Assembly (NCBI GenBank): GCA_027943335.1
Contig: BSBK01006396.1
Coordinates: forward strand, 251,322 to 315,321
Length of the DNA stretch: 64,000 nt
DNA from: Chamaecyparis obtusa
Lineage: Eukaryota > Streptophyta > Pinopsida > Cupressales > Cupressaceae
Direction: 5' to 3'
Part shown: one piece after another, positions 22,831 to 34,820 of the stretch
Numbering within the stretch: position 1 is the first letter of the stretch
Layout of the letters: every line of letters starts with the position of its first letter
The notes under the pieces: generated by a model
Database searches by the model: none
What the model saw: only the letters and a program-made list of their open reading frames with translations
Told to the model about the DNA's origin: nothing
Position numbers and translations under genes: made by a program

Positions 22831-24239
22831 GCCATATTGTTCTAGTGTTGTGCGATTCTTGACCAGTGAGTGTCAAAATCTCAATTTTTAAGGCAAATTT
22901 GATCCAAATTTCAATTTGAGGGTTGGTTTTTTTTATCTCAATCACAGTAACAGAAGTAAATTGATAGGTTTGCAAATAGTAAGTGATCAAACATGTCTTC
23001 AAACACTTGAAACAAAGGCAAAAGCAACCTTGCCAAGACAAGCAATTGTGATATCAAAATTGAAAAACTTCTATGAGCACTACCGAGATTTTGAATATGC
23101 AAGAACATTTACACGGGTATATCACAACGAGAACACTTCAAGAACTTTTTATCCGAAAAAAGACAATGGCTCAATACTTAACAACTTGGCCCACACTTGA
23201 TGCCCCATTGCCTCACACAAATTGGCTGCCCACAATAGATATTGGCTTTGTCGTGGAAGTGCCAATGACACAACCAAAGGAGCACAGATGGTGAGTAACC
23301 TTGGGGTGATCTGAGTTATTCCACTTGAATCAATCCTTGCACAAAGAAGCTAAGTGGCAAAATAGGGTGGCCTCTATCTATGGTTCTTAATAAGGGCTTC
23401 CGTTCATAATACTCCTCTTGCTCCCCAAAGGGACTCCTTACCTTGCGGCAAGTAACAGACCTCGTGGCCATAAGAGTACCTTAAGCATTCTTGCTCAACA
23501 TTTTCCTCATGGTCACAATCCCACAAGTACTCACATCAAGAAAAAACAAGTACTACATCTACCAAGGTTTTGTGTCCTTGATAGCCTTGAGTTTATAGTG
23601 GGTCAGAATAGCCAGCAAAAGGCTTGTCCCCACTTGGGTTGTTCCTCTTGATTGCTCAAGAGTAGGCCCGCTAAAGGATTCTAAAGATCTAAACAAAGAG
23701 TGGATCAGCTTATGAGGTTCAAGGTTTTTGTTTCACCACAAGGGTGAAGAGCATACTCCCCTATCTCAAAGTTTTCTCCCAAACACACCAAGCAAATGTT
23801 CAATTACCCTCTTGCTTTCAAAATCCAAAGATGGGTCAAGATTTTCTGGTTCACCACAAGGGTGAAGAGCATACTTCTCCTACCACCCAAGAATTCCTAC
23901 AACAAGATATTATGTTCCTATAAAATGAAACAACTAGTAATTGCCACACTTGAAAATGAAATATACAACAAGCACTTAATTGGGTTTTTATGCTTTGGGA
24001 AGCCCTACAAAAACTATTAGTAGCCCTTGTGCATTTGACGCTTTGACATGCATTCTTTTAAGCAAATGATCAAGCAATGAGAGCACCTACAAGCACAACT
24101 TGTTAGCCCCACAAGGTTAGAAAAATCAAAATCTAAATGAAATCTGCAAATTAAATATATCTAACCACAATAAACTAAACCAGCAAGCTAACTAGATCCA
24201 AATTTGGCAAGAAAGAACCAAGAAATAACTCATTGTTAG

Positions 24240-24460
24240 GTACAGGTGATAGTACAATCACTAGAAATATCACGTGACACTTTTCAGTATACCGGGGTGA
24301 TAATATATTTCTGGGTGATACTTTGCTTTACTGCAGGTGACAGAATATCTCAAACGGGGCAAAAGAATGTCTCAAGAGGGGCGATACTTTTAACTGGTAA
24401 AGTATCGCGTGACCACAGGTGAACTATTACATGATACTAGAAAACTATCATGCAATAATC
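24240..24460. repeat. Cluster 3 of GATACTTT / TATCACGTGA motifs
   Basis: Words include AGGTGATAGTAC, AATATCACGTGACACTTTTC, GGGTGATACTTTGC, GGGGCGATACTTTTAACTGG, AAAGTATCGCGTGACC, ACTATTACATGATAC and ACTATCATGCAATA. CACGTG is a G-box core, the canonical bZIP/bHLH site in plants. Confidence 0.72.
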
Positions 24461-24555
24461 TGAGACTAAAAAACCTGAGCACCAAAAATGAAGCTAAAAA
24501 TTGATGAAAAATTAATGGAAATGCAACAAATTAAGGACAAAACAATAATGCTCTG

Positions 24556-24572
24556 CCTCATGGTGGGCACCA
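24556..24572 (-). other. Primer binding site of the Tat element
   Basis: On the minus strand TGGTGCCCACCATGAGG lies four bases after the 5' LTR end (GTGTACA-TTTT). The leading TGG pairs with the CCA end of a tRNA. I did not assign the tRNA. Confidence 0.75.
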
Positions 24573-24576
24573 AAAA

Positions 24577-25586
24577 TGTACACACTCAAATGGTGCACTT
24601 CTCTAAGTCATTATATCCAAGGGAATCCATTAATAGGAAACCTTAGAAAGTGACCTAGAGCTCTCTATGCATGGAGTTGCAAGATTATTTAAAGTTTGCT
24701 CTCAATTAGAGCTATTAAACTAATGACCTTGCTAGTCAACCACACAATGAGAGATCCAAATGAAGATAAGGGAAAGAATGCAAATATCCCCAAGAATCAC
24801 TATGAAATGCAAATGCAAGCTAGATTAAGATGAATATGCAAGCTAGAAATGAGAGATGCAAGCTAAGCTATGGAAATGAAAGTACAAGCTATGCTATGAA
24901 AAGGAAAGTACAAGTATTACCAAGCCTTCCTAGTTAAACTAGATGAGGTAATCTAAAGCATAAAGGAAATCTATACTATGAATGCCATGATAATGAAACT
25001 AGAGTGCAAGAAATGAGACTAGAATAGTATGTAGATGCAAAAGCCAAGAATGCTCCAAATCTTCAAAAGCTCCAAAGTGACCTAAAAAATCTGCAGCATA
25101 ACATTAGCATAAAAAGATTGATGATGCAAATGAGGAAGAGAGCTCTTCTTTTATAGGGAATGGACCATGGAGATTAAGAGGCAAAAAGATTTAATCAAGG
25201 GTGGAGCTTGAAAGAGGAGCAATCCATGTGCACAAATATCCTCCAATGAGAAAATAAGAGTTGACTTTTGTGTCCATATGAGACAAAAAGTGATTTTCTT
25301 CTTTTTATAAAATAAGAATAATGCTTTATTTGTGCAACTTAGGATAAGAGGAAAAGTGGGGGATTTTTATTTATTAAAAGGGGAGGAAATATTCCTTTTA
25401 AATAAATAAATACTTTAGGATAAAATGGTTAGCCCAAGGCGAATAATCAAAAATGATAAAATAGGATTTGATCAAGGAAATTGATTTTGAGCTGAAAATG
25501 TTGATTTTTGAAAATGTTGATTCAGGGATTTGATAAATTGCTGAATGAAGGCCCAAAGTCTAGGCGACCTTTTTAGGGTGCATACA
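24577..25586 (-). repeat. 5' LTR of the Tat element
   Basis: 1010 bp, TG...CA, partner of 4547-5566. The right edge abuts LINE-A endonuclease-side coding sequence. It carries the TATA box at 25148-25155. Confidence 0.93.
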
Positions 25587-25591
25587 AAAGA

Positions 25592-26640
25592 ATCTAGTAT
25601 TCTTGTCCCCCGCTTGAAGCCAAATTGATCTAGATCTCTGTCTCCAATACTCTTTCTCCTTACAGATAATATTATGAGTCTTTTCAAGGATACTCTCCTC
25701 CTTATCCCTAAGCTCTTGAGTCATCCCAGAATGTTGAATGGTATCCTAAATAATATCGAGGTCCCTTTTCAGATGAATTTTAGATTTAAAAATGTCACCA
25801 AAAGCATCTTTTCTCCAAGACTTGACATTCTGTTTAACATTATGAAGTTTTTAACCATTCTAAACATCACGGTTCCCTGAATATTGATAGTCCACCAGTC
25901 TTTAATCTTATGTTCAAGATCTAGATGATCGATCAACAATTTTTCAAATCTGAAAGGCGGGTTGCCCTTAACAGTAATCGGAACAGCACTAAAACATATC
26001 GAGAAGTGATCAGAGCCAATCTTCAAAAGGGACGACAAGGAACAGCCAAATCTTTTAAGCCAACACCCAAAAATTAGTGCATGGTCTAGCGTAAATTGGA
26101 TGAGGTCCTGACCAATTCTTCTATTTGACCAGGTATAATTGACCCCCTAAAGCTCCATATCAAAAAGAGCTTGATTGTTGATAAATTCCATAAGCTCCAC
26201 TCTACCATCAAGTTGACTCTGATTATCCACTCCACCAAACTTCTCATTTTCTTTCAAAGGACAATTGAAGTCACCAATAATCAACCAGGGAAGGTCCTGG
26301 AATGAACTTATATGATTTTCAACCCTTTTCCAGAACTGGGATCTACTAGCTTTAGAGTTGGGGGCATAAATAGTAGTAGCAACCCATTCAAAATCCAGCT
26401 TGACATGAACAAAGTTAATGCTTAAGCAGTTCAGATTCTCCATAATCATAGTCCCCTTAACATGATTCTAATTCCAAAAAACAACAACCCCTCCTAAAGC
26501 CCCTTCAGAGCTAATGCCAACCACCCCACTATTTTTTAATATTCTAATTGTTTCCACCTTATCCTTCCCCATCTTAGTTTCTTGAACAAAAATAATATCA
26601 AGTTTATGGTCTCTTACTAGATTCATAATCAAAATAAATA
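25592..26640 (-). pseudogene. LINE-A endonuclease (APE type)
   Basis: Minus-strand reading from 26635 gives MNLVRDHKLDIIFVQETKMG (catalytic Glu in QET), VVGISSEGALGGVVVFW, then from 26449 FEWVATTIYAPNSKASRSQF and LPWLIIGDFNCPLKENEKFG (GDFN motif). Next comes LIKRFG-type sequence, SLLKIGSDHFSICFSAVP (the SDH catalytic motif) and the linker toward RT. This is the APE-like nuclease that nicks target DNA. A few stops are present. The N-terminal WNIRGL block is missing, replaced by the LTR-type insertion at the right. Confidence 0.88.
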
Positions 26641-26989
26641 AATACATTAATATTCCTACTTTAAAAATAATCTATGCATAACTAAAACCTATAGTTACAA
26701 TCTCCATGACATACATTTATAAAAGAATATTAATTGAAAATAAGCTAATTTCTTCAACAATTGCATAAATACAAAAATCAATTATTAAAATTAACTAATT
26801 TTAATAAGAGAAATTAATATTTAATAAAAACTAAAGTTAACAAAATTTACCAAGGGAAATAAATTTAACAATAAACAAATTTAATTAATATAATAAAGAA
26901 TTAGTTTTTAATAATAAATAAACTTTTAAAAATAAAATACAATTTTTTTAAAAAAAATTGAAAATTAAAGTCTTTTTAATAAAAAGGAG

Positions 26990-27180
26990 GGCTCGCACTT
27001 CTGTGCGACAGTACCCCAGTACTACCACATGGCAGGTCCCTGTAGGGACTGTCATGCAATAGTACCTCTGCAGGCATTACCACACGGCAGCCCCCCTGCA
27101 GGACTGTCGTGAGACAATACCCTTGGGTACTGCTGCATGACAACCCTCCGGCACCGTGAGCAGAGTTTGGGGGGGGTTAA
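26990..27180. repeat. GC-rich block of family X copy 2, three ~55-bp units
   Basis: Units run AGTACCCCAGTACTACCACA..., AGTACCTCTGCAGGCATTAC... and ATACCCTTGGGTACTGCTGC.... Each has a (C/A)CATGGCAG or ACGGCAG word and a GGACTGTC(A/G)TG word. CCTGTAGGG and CCTGCAGG form small palindromes. Confidence 0.65.
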
Positions 27181-27314
27181 AAGCCCCTCCAATCTTTAAA
27201 ATTTAATATATATATTTTTTTAAAAACTTTCCAAATTTCCAATGACATAAATATTTAATCAAATATTTCATATTTTGATAAATATGAATATATTTTTTTT
27301 TAACATTATAAACT

Positions 27315-27319
<5 letters not shown>

Positions 27320-27401
<82 letters not shown>
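27320..27401. repeat. TA microsatellite in family X copy 2
   Basis: Pure (TA)n of about 41 units, at the position equivalent to 14394-14528 in copy 1. Confidence 0.95.
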
Positions 27402-27405
<4 letters not shown>

Positions 27406-28629
27406 AACATAAGATAATCATATAATATATAAATAAATATATATCCCTCAATAACAAAGATTTCTCTTGGCATAAACATTAACTATACTAATCTTCCACA
27501 TGAATCAAAACCCTAACCTTGTTGGGTTTTCCATTAATACCTCTATAGATTTCTCAAAACCTCCAATTTTACATAACAGATAGGCAAAAATATACAAATC
27601 AAATTGTAATAAACATTCAGATTTCACGAGCATTCAGATCCGGCAGGCATGAGGAAGACACACTTTTCTTTCCTACAGAGATCCAAAAAGAAATAACAAA
27701 ATCAAAGCCTACCTCAAATCAATTAAATAGATTCAATGATGTCCAGAACGAAGAAAATAGAATCCAAGCTTTTCAAAGAACTCTCTTTTCAAACCTGTCT
27801 CCAAGATTTCTCCTCCAAAACTGTGTACCCGAATAATGGCTAAAACTCCCAATAGTTAAGGAATCTCCTTTCACATGCAAGAGTTCAAACTCGATTCCAA
27901 GACAGCTTTGCATGAAAACAAACTTTAGTTTCAATTGAACTAGAGTCTCTTCTCCACTTTGACTTTTGTTGAAAAGCACTTAACCAAACTTTAACTTAAC
28001 TCATTAATTCAATTCCATTCAATTATGAATGTGCAACTTAATGCATTTAATCAATTAAAAATTAGAACATTTAGTTTAACATAATTACCACATGCTAAAT
28101 TAATCTTTAATTTAATAAATACATTTTAATTGAACATAGGCTAAATTTATGATTAAATATTTCTAAGGTGAGGTTATTTAATTAATTAAATATTTCAACC
28201 ACACTTAAGAACTGCACATAAATAATCTCCAATTAATTTATTGCTACCACTATACAATAAAATAAGAATTAAGCTAAATAAATACATTTATTTAGTTATG
28301 AATTAAATAATATTCCACAGCTAAAAATAGAATAATCTAAATATAGAAATCACACCAAACACCACAAATCAAAGAATCAAAAAGAGCTAAGGACCCACAT
28401 TCATACTCAGGACATAGGTATAAACTCTTGCCAATTGGGCGAGTTTAGAAGGGTGGAAACATGGAATCTTGTCCCCTACTTTAGGACAATAATTGGCTTA
28501 GGTTAGGATTTAGAATTGAATATTATCTCCCCTCTTTTACCATTGAGATTAGCGATAGAGCACGCTCATCCTAACAATTTAGGGAAGTCGATGTCCGGTA
28601 CCTGCAAAGCTGCATAAGAGACAAGCATG

Positions 28630-28632
28630 TGC

Positions 28633-28693
<61 letters not shown>

Positions 28694-28996
28694 TGTGTAT
28701 ATATATGTGTGTGTGTGTGTATATATATATATACACACACATATGTATGTATGTATATATAAATATATATATATATATAGAGAGAGAGATATATATATGT
28801 ACATATATATATGTATATATATGTACATATATATATATCTATATAGAGATATATATATGTACATATATATATGTATATATATGTACATATATATATGTAT
28901 ATATATACATATATATATGTATATATATATATGTATCTATATATATATATGTATAGATACATATATATATGTACATATATATATATATATGTATAG

Positions 28997-29091
<95 letters not shown>

Positions 29092-29260
29092 CATACATAT
29101 ATATATGTATCTATATATATGTATATATATATATATATACATATATATACATATATATATGTATCTATATATATGTATATATATATATGTATGTATCTAT
29201 ATATATATATATATATATACATATATATACATACATATATATATATATACATATGTATAC

Positions 29261-29291
<31 letters not shown>

Positions 29292-29380
29292 CACATATAT
29301 ATATAGATATATATATATATACATATATATATGTGTGTGTGTGTGTATGTATGTATGTATCTATCTATCTATCTATAGAT
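28630..29380. repeat. Expanded GT/TA compound microsatellite, ~750 bp
   Basis: Begins with (GT)n and continues as (TA)n interrupted by GT, GTAC and TC words such as ATATGTACATAT and CTATATAGAGAT, ending (GTAT)n(CTAT)n. At the same position family X copy 1 has only about 25 bp (TATCTATATATATGTACATG, near 13097). Open frames across this tract are Tyr-Ile repeats and not genes. Confidence 0.95.
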
Positions 29381-29752
29381 ATAACAAACAATGGCAAGGA
29401 TCGGCCGATCATGTGGATCTCGCAAGCAAGTAACTACGACTCCATCCCTCAACCACATCAAGCACATCAAGCAAAAATATAAAAGCATACATGAACACCA
29501 TACACATGAAATTATGGGGTAAGTATAATCATCATTATAAATAACATTTCGAAACAACTTTAACATCTTCATAAATAACAGTATATAATTGAGTCACTAT
29601 AAACATCATAAACATCTATTTATTAAAGATTCACCATGAAGTGACATACATCTTAAAATCAAAATAAAACTGAAATATTGAAGCACACATACAAGTGGCC
29701 TAAAAGAGTTTGGCAAGAATAACAGAAAAGAAAACTATGGAGGGGTACTACA

Positions 29753-30600
29753 GAATCATCACCAAAATTTCCAGTGCCCGAGTCCAAAAAGGGACTGACA
29801 GGAGAATCTAAAATATGAGATATTGGAGCAATAGGGTTACCCGCAGTAGGGGCAGAATCCATGGAGGAGGTAGCCAAAGAGTCTGAAACATGTGAAACAG
29901 GTTCCACCAGTTCCCCTTCCTCCAATGCTGGGATAGTGTTTGAATCCTCTTTCTCAACTGAAGCTTCCTTTTTACTACTATTATCACCTTCCAAAGCCTT
30001 CACTTCCTTCCAGACCTGTCTAGTTGACTTCTGAGCTTTAGGATCTGAGTCCACTGGAAAAGAAGCCTTAAGAGTTTTCTTTGGGTAATGCTTAGCCCAA
30101 TGACCCATCTTATGACACACAAAGCAAGAAAATAGGAGTGATTCAAAAATCACCTCCTGCTTCCACAAACCCAGTTTGGAGTTGATGTTAATCACTGAGG
30201 GGAGATTTTCAAACTGACCAATATTAACACAGATCCTAAAAAAAACTAGTCTAGACTTAGTAGCCATCATAGGATCAACCGAGATAAGTTCACCTCCAAA
30301 AGAGGAAGCTAAACCCTTAAAGACCCCCCTCATTCCAATACTTGAGGGGAAGCCCAGGAAACCTAATCCAAATAGGGGTAGCCATAAACAAATTATCATA
30401 GTAATCCTAGTTAGAAACCCATTTGTGAAAAGCCACAACCGTTCTACCAAACATACAGGGTCCTCCACATAACACATAGTCCTGATCTTCCTTATTGGAA
30501 AAATAAAAGGAGAGAAATCCTTTTAGAAGGGTAGCAATATCAATAAAGTTAAAATAGTTAAAGTTACAAACATGTAGCATCAATACTACGAAGGATTTTT
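29753..30600 (-). pseudogene. LINE-A ORF1 (DUF4283 and zinc knuckle relic)
   Basis: Minus-strand reading over two frames gives DQDYVLCGGPCMFGRTVVAF, ATPIWIRFPGLPLKYWNEG, then GELISVDPMMATKSRLVFFR, ICVNIGQF (the DUF4283 core of plant LINE ORF1) and CFVCHKMGHWAKHYP, a CCHC knuckle with the last Cys replaced by Tyr. A Ser/Pro-rich tail follows, cut at the LTR edge after GTGNFGDDS. The remaining open frame (29752-29659) is transposon sequence. The role is RNA binding in the LINE RNP (family knowledge). Confidence 0.85.
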
Positions 30601-30649
30601 CAAATTTTTGGCTACAATGTTGATTCCCTACCCTCTACTTAATTTGGGC

Positions 30650-32145
30650 TACCTATGTGTCATAAAGTTTCTTATTTATGGCTAAAACTAATTGATGGAT
30701 TCAATTCTAAATAGGTTGGGTGGAAGGATGCCTTATTAAGTCAAGTTGGAAAGGTATAATTATTAAAAGGAATCCCTCCAAAATCTTGTTTGTCTATGCT
30801 ATGGACCTATTTCAACTTCCCTCTAAATATACAAAGGCAATAGAGTGTATCCATAAATGCTTCATGTCTAGTCTAAAATAGAAGATAAAAAGAGGATCTC
30901 TCTTATGGCTTGGGAAGCCATGTGTAAACCAAACAAAATTGATAGGTTAGGGCTAAGGAGAATAAAGTAGTTTAGCATGCCTTTGGTTACTAAAAAATTT
31001 TGGGGGATGTTTAAGGCCAATGATGAATGGAGTTTCATATGGTACAATAAATATTTCATAAATCTTAACTCCATCTCAAAATTCATCAACAATCAAGATA
31101 TGTATAGATGCTTTTCCTTTTGGAATTATGTTCAAGGGTCTAAAGATTTCTTGGATAATTATAGAAGATGGATGCCTGTCTCAGGGAGGAGGATTCATTT
31201 TTCGGATTATTGTTAGATCAAACACTTTTTTCCTATAATCCTTTGTATTTGGGTAGTATAAGGATGAGTTTATCAATAGACATGGCATCTATTTTGTGGA
31301 TTACCTCCAATAGGGTAACTAAATTTTTTTGATAGATGTCAATAGTAATTTGTTGTAGCTATAGTCTATGCTAAACATAGTCAAGATTTTAGATGGTCCT
31401 GACTATTTGATGCGAGATCTCACTCTTTCAGGTAATTACTTTTTATCTTCTACTATAGCCTCTCTTTATTGTAGATTTCTCCCCCCTCCTTATTGGGCTT
31501 GTTCTTTGAATCCTAAATTGATACTAAAGATTAATTATTTTTTATGGATTGTCCTTCAAATCAAAATCCTAAATCTAGATAATATATGTAAAATAGGTTT
31601 TTCCATTACTAATAGATGTTCACTATGTTGTGAAGATTCTGAGTATAATCCCATCTATTTTTGTGCTCCTCTTTTTCTTGTGATATCTAGAGCTTTTGTT
31701 TAATCTTTGAAGTGCGAACTGGGTCTTTCTTGCTTCCCTTCATGAATTATTTTCCTAATGAATTCCCCCCTCTTCTAATTTTGTTCTTTCCCTATTGTGG
31801 TTTCTCTACCACCCTCATCTTTTGTAGGGTATTTGGAAAGAAAGAGACAATAGGTATTCTATGAGGAGTCCATGTTATCTTTGGTCATGTTTGCTAAGTA
31901 CAAGAGGGCCATTCTAGAAAATATTTTCTCTAATATTATTTCTAATAGTCAATCTCATGTGAGGTGTTCTATCTCTGATGGTGAATATCATATTATATAA
32001 ATTTGGAACCTTGGTTTTGACATCTCTATTTCCATCAAGCCCTCTAGAAGAGCTAGTGACAACATTTCTTGAGAATGCCCATCTATGGGATGGGTTAAAG
32101 TTAATTTCTATGGAGCACCCAAGGGTAATCTCGGGCTAAGATTTT
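30650..32145 (+). pseudogene. LINE-B: fragment of a plus-strand LINE (RT end, zf-RVT, RNase H start)
   Basis: The plus strand reads RLGGWKDALLSQVGKV, then RNPPKILFVYAMDLFQLPSK (thumb region), KIKRGSLLWLGKPC and MPLVTKKFWGMFKANDEWSF with GRRIHF. Later it has KINYFLWIVLQIKILNLDNI, CKIGFSITNRCSLCCEDSE (zf-RVT with both first cysteines) and finally PSMGWVKVNFYGAPKGNLGL (RNase H start, with the catalytic Asp changed to Tyr). It stops at a T-run at 32145. The 5' part with endonuclease and RT palm is absent. Its left end nearly abuts LINE-A ORF1, in tail-to-head opposite orientation. Confidence 0.82.
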
Positions 32146-32309
32146 TTTTGTTTTGTAAGTATTTAATTTATTTATCTACATTTTTTATTTATTTTAGAAC
32201 TATTTATTTCATTTTATTTGTATCACATTTAGAATAATTTATTTTTAGTTAAATTGTGCATGTTTTCTACTAAAGGAAAACTGGTTTTATAGGGACTAGA
32301 AACTCAAGT
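32146..32309. other. AT-rich spacer
   Basis: TTTATTTAT-type words with no coding signal or recognisable repeat, between LINE-B and the tandem duplication. Confidence 0.5.
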
Positions 32310-32582
32310 CACAAATACTCAAAATAGATAAGCAAAAATATTCATCAACCAACAACTAAATAAATGCTAAATAGATGCTAACCGTAAGGGCCAAAAATAG
32401 GGGAGAAACACCCCAACTTAGCCTACAAAATTTTAATTTCAAAAATTAAGCCACAAATACATCAAAATAGATAAGCAAAAATAGTCATCAACCAACAACT
32501 AAATAAATGCTAAATAGATGCTAACTGAAAGGGCCAAAAATAGGGGAGCAACACCCCAACTTACCCTACAAGATTTTAACTA
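32310..32582. repeat. Tandem duplication, ~142-bp unit x2
   Basis: CACAAATACTCAAAATAGAT at 32310 recurs as CACAAATACATCAAAATAGA at 32452. It is followed in both by ATCAACCAACAACTAAATAA and AGGGCCAAAAATAGGGGAG, with few differences. The low divergence indicates a fairly recent event. Confidence 0.88.
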
Positions 32583-34600
32583 GATTTTCATTCTTACGAA
32601 TCAATTTTTCATTTACACTCCATCTTATTGACAATACTATCAACAAAGGTAACCCCCTTGTCCTTAATCCTTAAATTGGTTACCGACCTAGCAAAGGTGA
32701 CCTTGTCCATCTTCTCGGCGACACCAACAACATTCCCAACTAACCCTGTATCCTTGAGATGAACTTTTTTGGATGAATTGATACTAACTAAAGGTGAAGA
32801 AGGAGAAATTTTAGTAAGGGCCTAAAGAACCTCTTCCTAGTTATTTAATTCCATCAATCACTTAATAGATTTGTCCATAGAAGTATTACTCGTAGCTACA
32901 ACCACCTTAATTATCTCTTTGATTTTATTCATGGTGTTCTCAAGTCTATTAATATTATTCCCATGTTCTACCTTCAAATTATTGATACCATTAGAAAGAG
33001 TTTGAGTACTAACCATGATCCTATCTAACTTCTAACTAGTAGGGGATGCTCTATATTTTAAACCATTGATTTCATTCACTATCCAGAAAAACACAACACT
33101 CTATTTCCCCATCAAATTTTAAACATCCCTACCAGTGTTCAAATTTTCTAACACAAAATACCCCTTCTCAATTGGGTTTTTTCCCCATCTCAATAGGGAT
33201 ATCCACATGGATTCCTATGTCTAAATCATTCTTCATACCCGGAACAAGATGATCAAGGGAAATGGGGGTGAAATCAAAAGTATACTTTGACTTTTTTATC
33301 CGAGAAGGTTCCCTCTTTTCCTATTATTTACTCAAATCTAAAACCCTAATTTTTCCTTTCCCTTTCTTATGAGATTTGGGGTCTAGGGAAGCTATAACCA
33401 ATTCATCTAATTATACATAGTCTAAACCCTCATTGTTAGTATGAGAAGAGGAAGTAGCCGAGGGATGTTTTATTTTTTTTGAAATGAAAATCTTATCACC
33501 ATATGAGTCAATCTCTTCTTGGTCTAAGGATCCCTCACTATAATGGAACCAAATATTCTTTTGAAGCTCAATACTCATTTTAGGGGGTGGATTCCTCCTA
33601 ATCAGAAGAGCTCAAGTGTATTCCATTATGATTAGAATTAATCCTTTATGTAGGATATGAGAAGAAGGAATTTTTTCATGGGCACAAAGTCTATGATTCA
33701 AGGATGCTAGTAAATAAAGAGATAATAAAATTTATTTGTTATGATGAAAGTGATTAAGGATAATGAAGTGGTAACTAAAAATGCTACTAAATTTATCATC
33801 AAGGGTTAGGTATTGCATAATTACCTTTGCTACATCCACCCAAAAGAACTTAAGGGAACCTTTGTCAAAACCCCCATCTGATTTTTTGAACATCTTCTTT
33901 CTTTCACCCATCGAGAAGATATCTGCAATGTCAATAGCACTCTTTCTATCATGATAGATTTTTTTGTTGCAAGTATTGGTTGTAGTTGAACCAAAAGATT
34001 GACCTATTAATGCCTAATACAACCACTAAACTTATAGAAGCCATGAGAGGTTTTTAAACCATGTCATGAATCCCCATGAGGGATGTTGATGCACTACCAA
34101 AAATCTCCCTCCTAGTGTTACTTTTCATGCCTTGCGTGGATTCAAACCTATGACCAAGATTTGATACTACTTGTTGCAAGTATTGGCTTTTGTTGTACCA
34201 AAAATTGACATATTAATACCTAATATAACCACTAGAATTATATAAGAAAAATTATGTTGTTAAATCATGTCGCAAATCTCCATGAGGGATGCTGGTGCAT
34301 TGCCAACATTTTTTCTTGTTAACTAGGGTGTTCAATACCTTAGTAATCAAATCTTCATTGATTTCTAATTCCAATCCATAAACTCATAGAATTCCTTCAT
34401 CCCAACCTTCAAAAAAATCTTATGAAACCTAGATATCTTCCCCATGGAGTTTTCCATATATCCTATTAGGCCCCCATTCGAAATCTCGAACTAGACCACT
34501 TCTGACTTCTATCCCTTATCATATACAATGGGCTTTGGTCAAATGAAATCCTCCTTCATTCTATCTGCACAATATTGATCATGAATACTCAAAGAAAAAA
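32583..34600 (-). pseudogene. Decayed gene of the same unidentified family as 1-270
   Basis: Minus-strand blocks in order: GGLIGYMENSMGKISRFHKI, KVGMKEFYEFMDWN, then across the TRIM KKIYHDRKSAIDIADIFSMG, ERKKMFKKSDGGFDKGSLKF, FWVDVAKVIMQYLTLDDKFS, SIFSYHFIILNHFHHNK, ILHKGLILIIMEYT and HYSEGSLDQEEIDSYGDKIF. A long polar, Lys-rich tail and a coiled-coil-like end follow, toward 32600. There are many stops. No RT, protease or nuclease motif is seen. The WVDVAKVIMQYLTLDDKF and YSYHFxxLNHFxH blocks look like a globular domain, and I have seen similar blocks in conifer repeats, but I cannot name it. Confidence 0.6.
33965..34308 (-). mobile_element. TRIM-1, terminal-repeat retrotransposon in miniature
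   Basis: Two direct repeats of 138 bp (33965-34102) and 137 bp (34172-34308) start TGTTGCAAGTATTGG; the right one ends CATTGCCAACA. The 69-bp middle carries, on the minus strand, a decayed initiator-Met PBS (AGTATCAAATCTTGG) after the 5' repeat and a purine tract (CTAGGAGGGAGATTTTT) before the 3' repeat. Flanks are TTTTT on both sides. It has no coding capacity. It sits in the relic at 32583-34600. Confidence 0.8.
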
Positions 34601-34820
34601 GGCAAAATTAATGAAAACCTAGACTTAACACCACCACAAACTTTGACCAATTCAACATTAGTGAGGCCCTAGTTAGGACACAAATTTGCATGTATATCAA
34701 CATCATTACTAAGACAAAGATGAATTTAACACATCCCAACATTGTTTTAAATTAATATTTAAATATCTATTAGGTTATTATCATTAATATCCTAATTACT
34801 ATGTGTTTAGAGGTATCTCT
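34601..34820. other. Spacer between the unknown relic and the copia LTR
   Basis: No coding pattern or repeat recognised. Confidence 0.4.

Larger units (their letters stand above)
22175..24555. other. 5' leader of the Tat element
   Basis: A 2.4-kb untranslated leader between PBS and gag; long leaders are usual in Tat elements. It contains two motif clusters (22670-22830 and 24240-24460). The words TTCACCACAAGGGTGAAGAG occur near 23733 and 23850 as a direct repeat. Small frames here (for example 22916-23294, plus) show no recognisable protein. Confidence 0.6.
26640..29752 (+). mobile_element. Family X copy 2: truncated LTR-type insertion in LINE-A
   Basis: Homologous to 12866-16731 but in the opposite orientation. 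The shared CTTGATGTGGTTGAGGGA(C/T)GG block with the GATCGGCCGATC palindrome lies at 29399-29455, and the end GGGGTACTACA is at 29742-29752. The GC-rich GTACTACC block and the TA tract follow in matching order. The TGTAATGCCCC end and about 1.4 kb next to it are missing, so the left boundary (about 26640) is a truncation, and I found no target duplication. It separates LINE-A ORF1 from ORF2 with loss of the region between. Confidence 0.75.

Noticed and set aside
22916..23651. Small plus-strand frames in the Tat leader
   Set aside because: They are antisense to the element, short and overlapping, and match no family I know.
28571..29482. Several long open frames of 100-225 residues on both strands
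   Set aside because: They are translations of the TA/GT microsatellite (repeated Tyr-Ile, Val-Cys and Thr-His) and have no protein character. The same applies to 14373-14561 and 27203-27457.
34120..34170. SINE with tRNA-like B box (GATTCAAACC) near 34140, and GGTTCAAACC near 51758
   Set aside because: The words lie between two direct terminal repeats, next to GGTATCAGA-type PBS and a purine tract, so a TRIM explains them better. No A box or A/T tail is seen.
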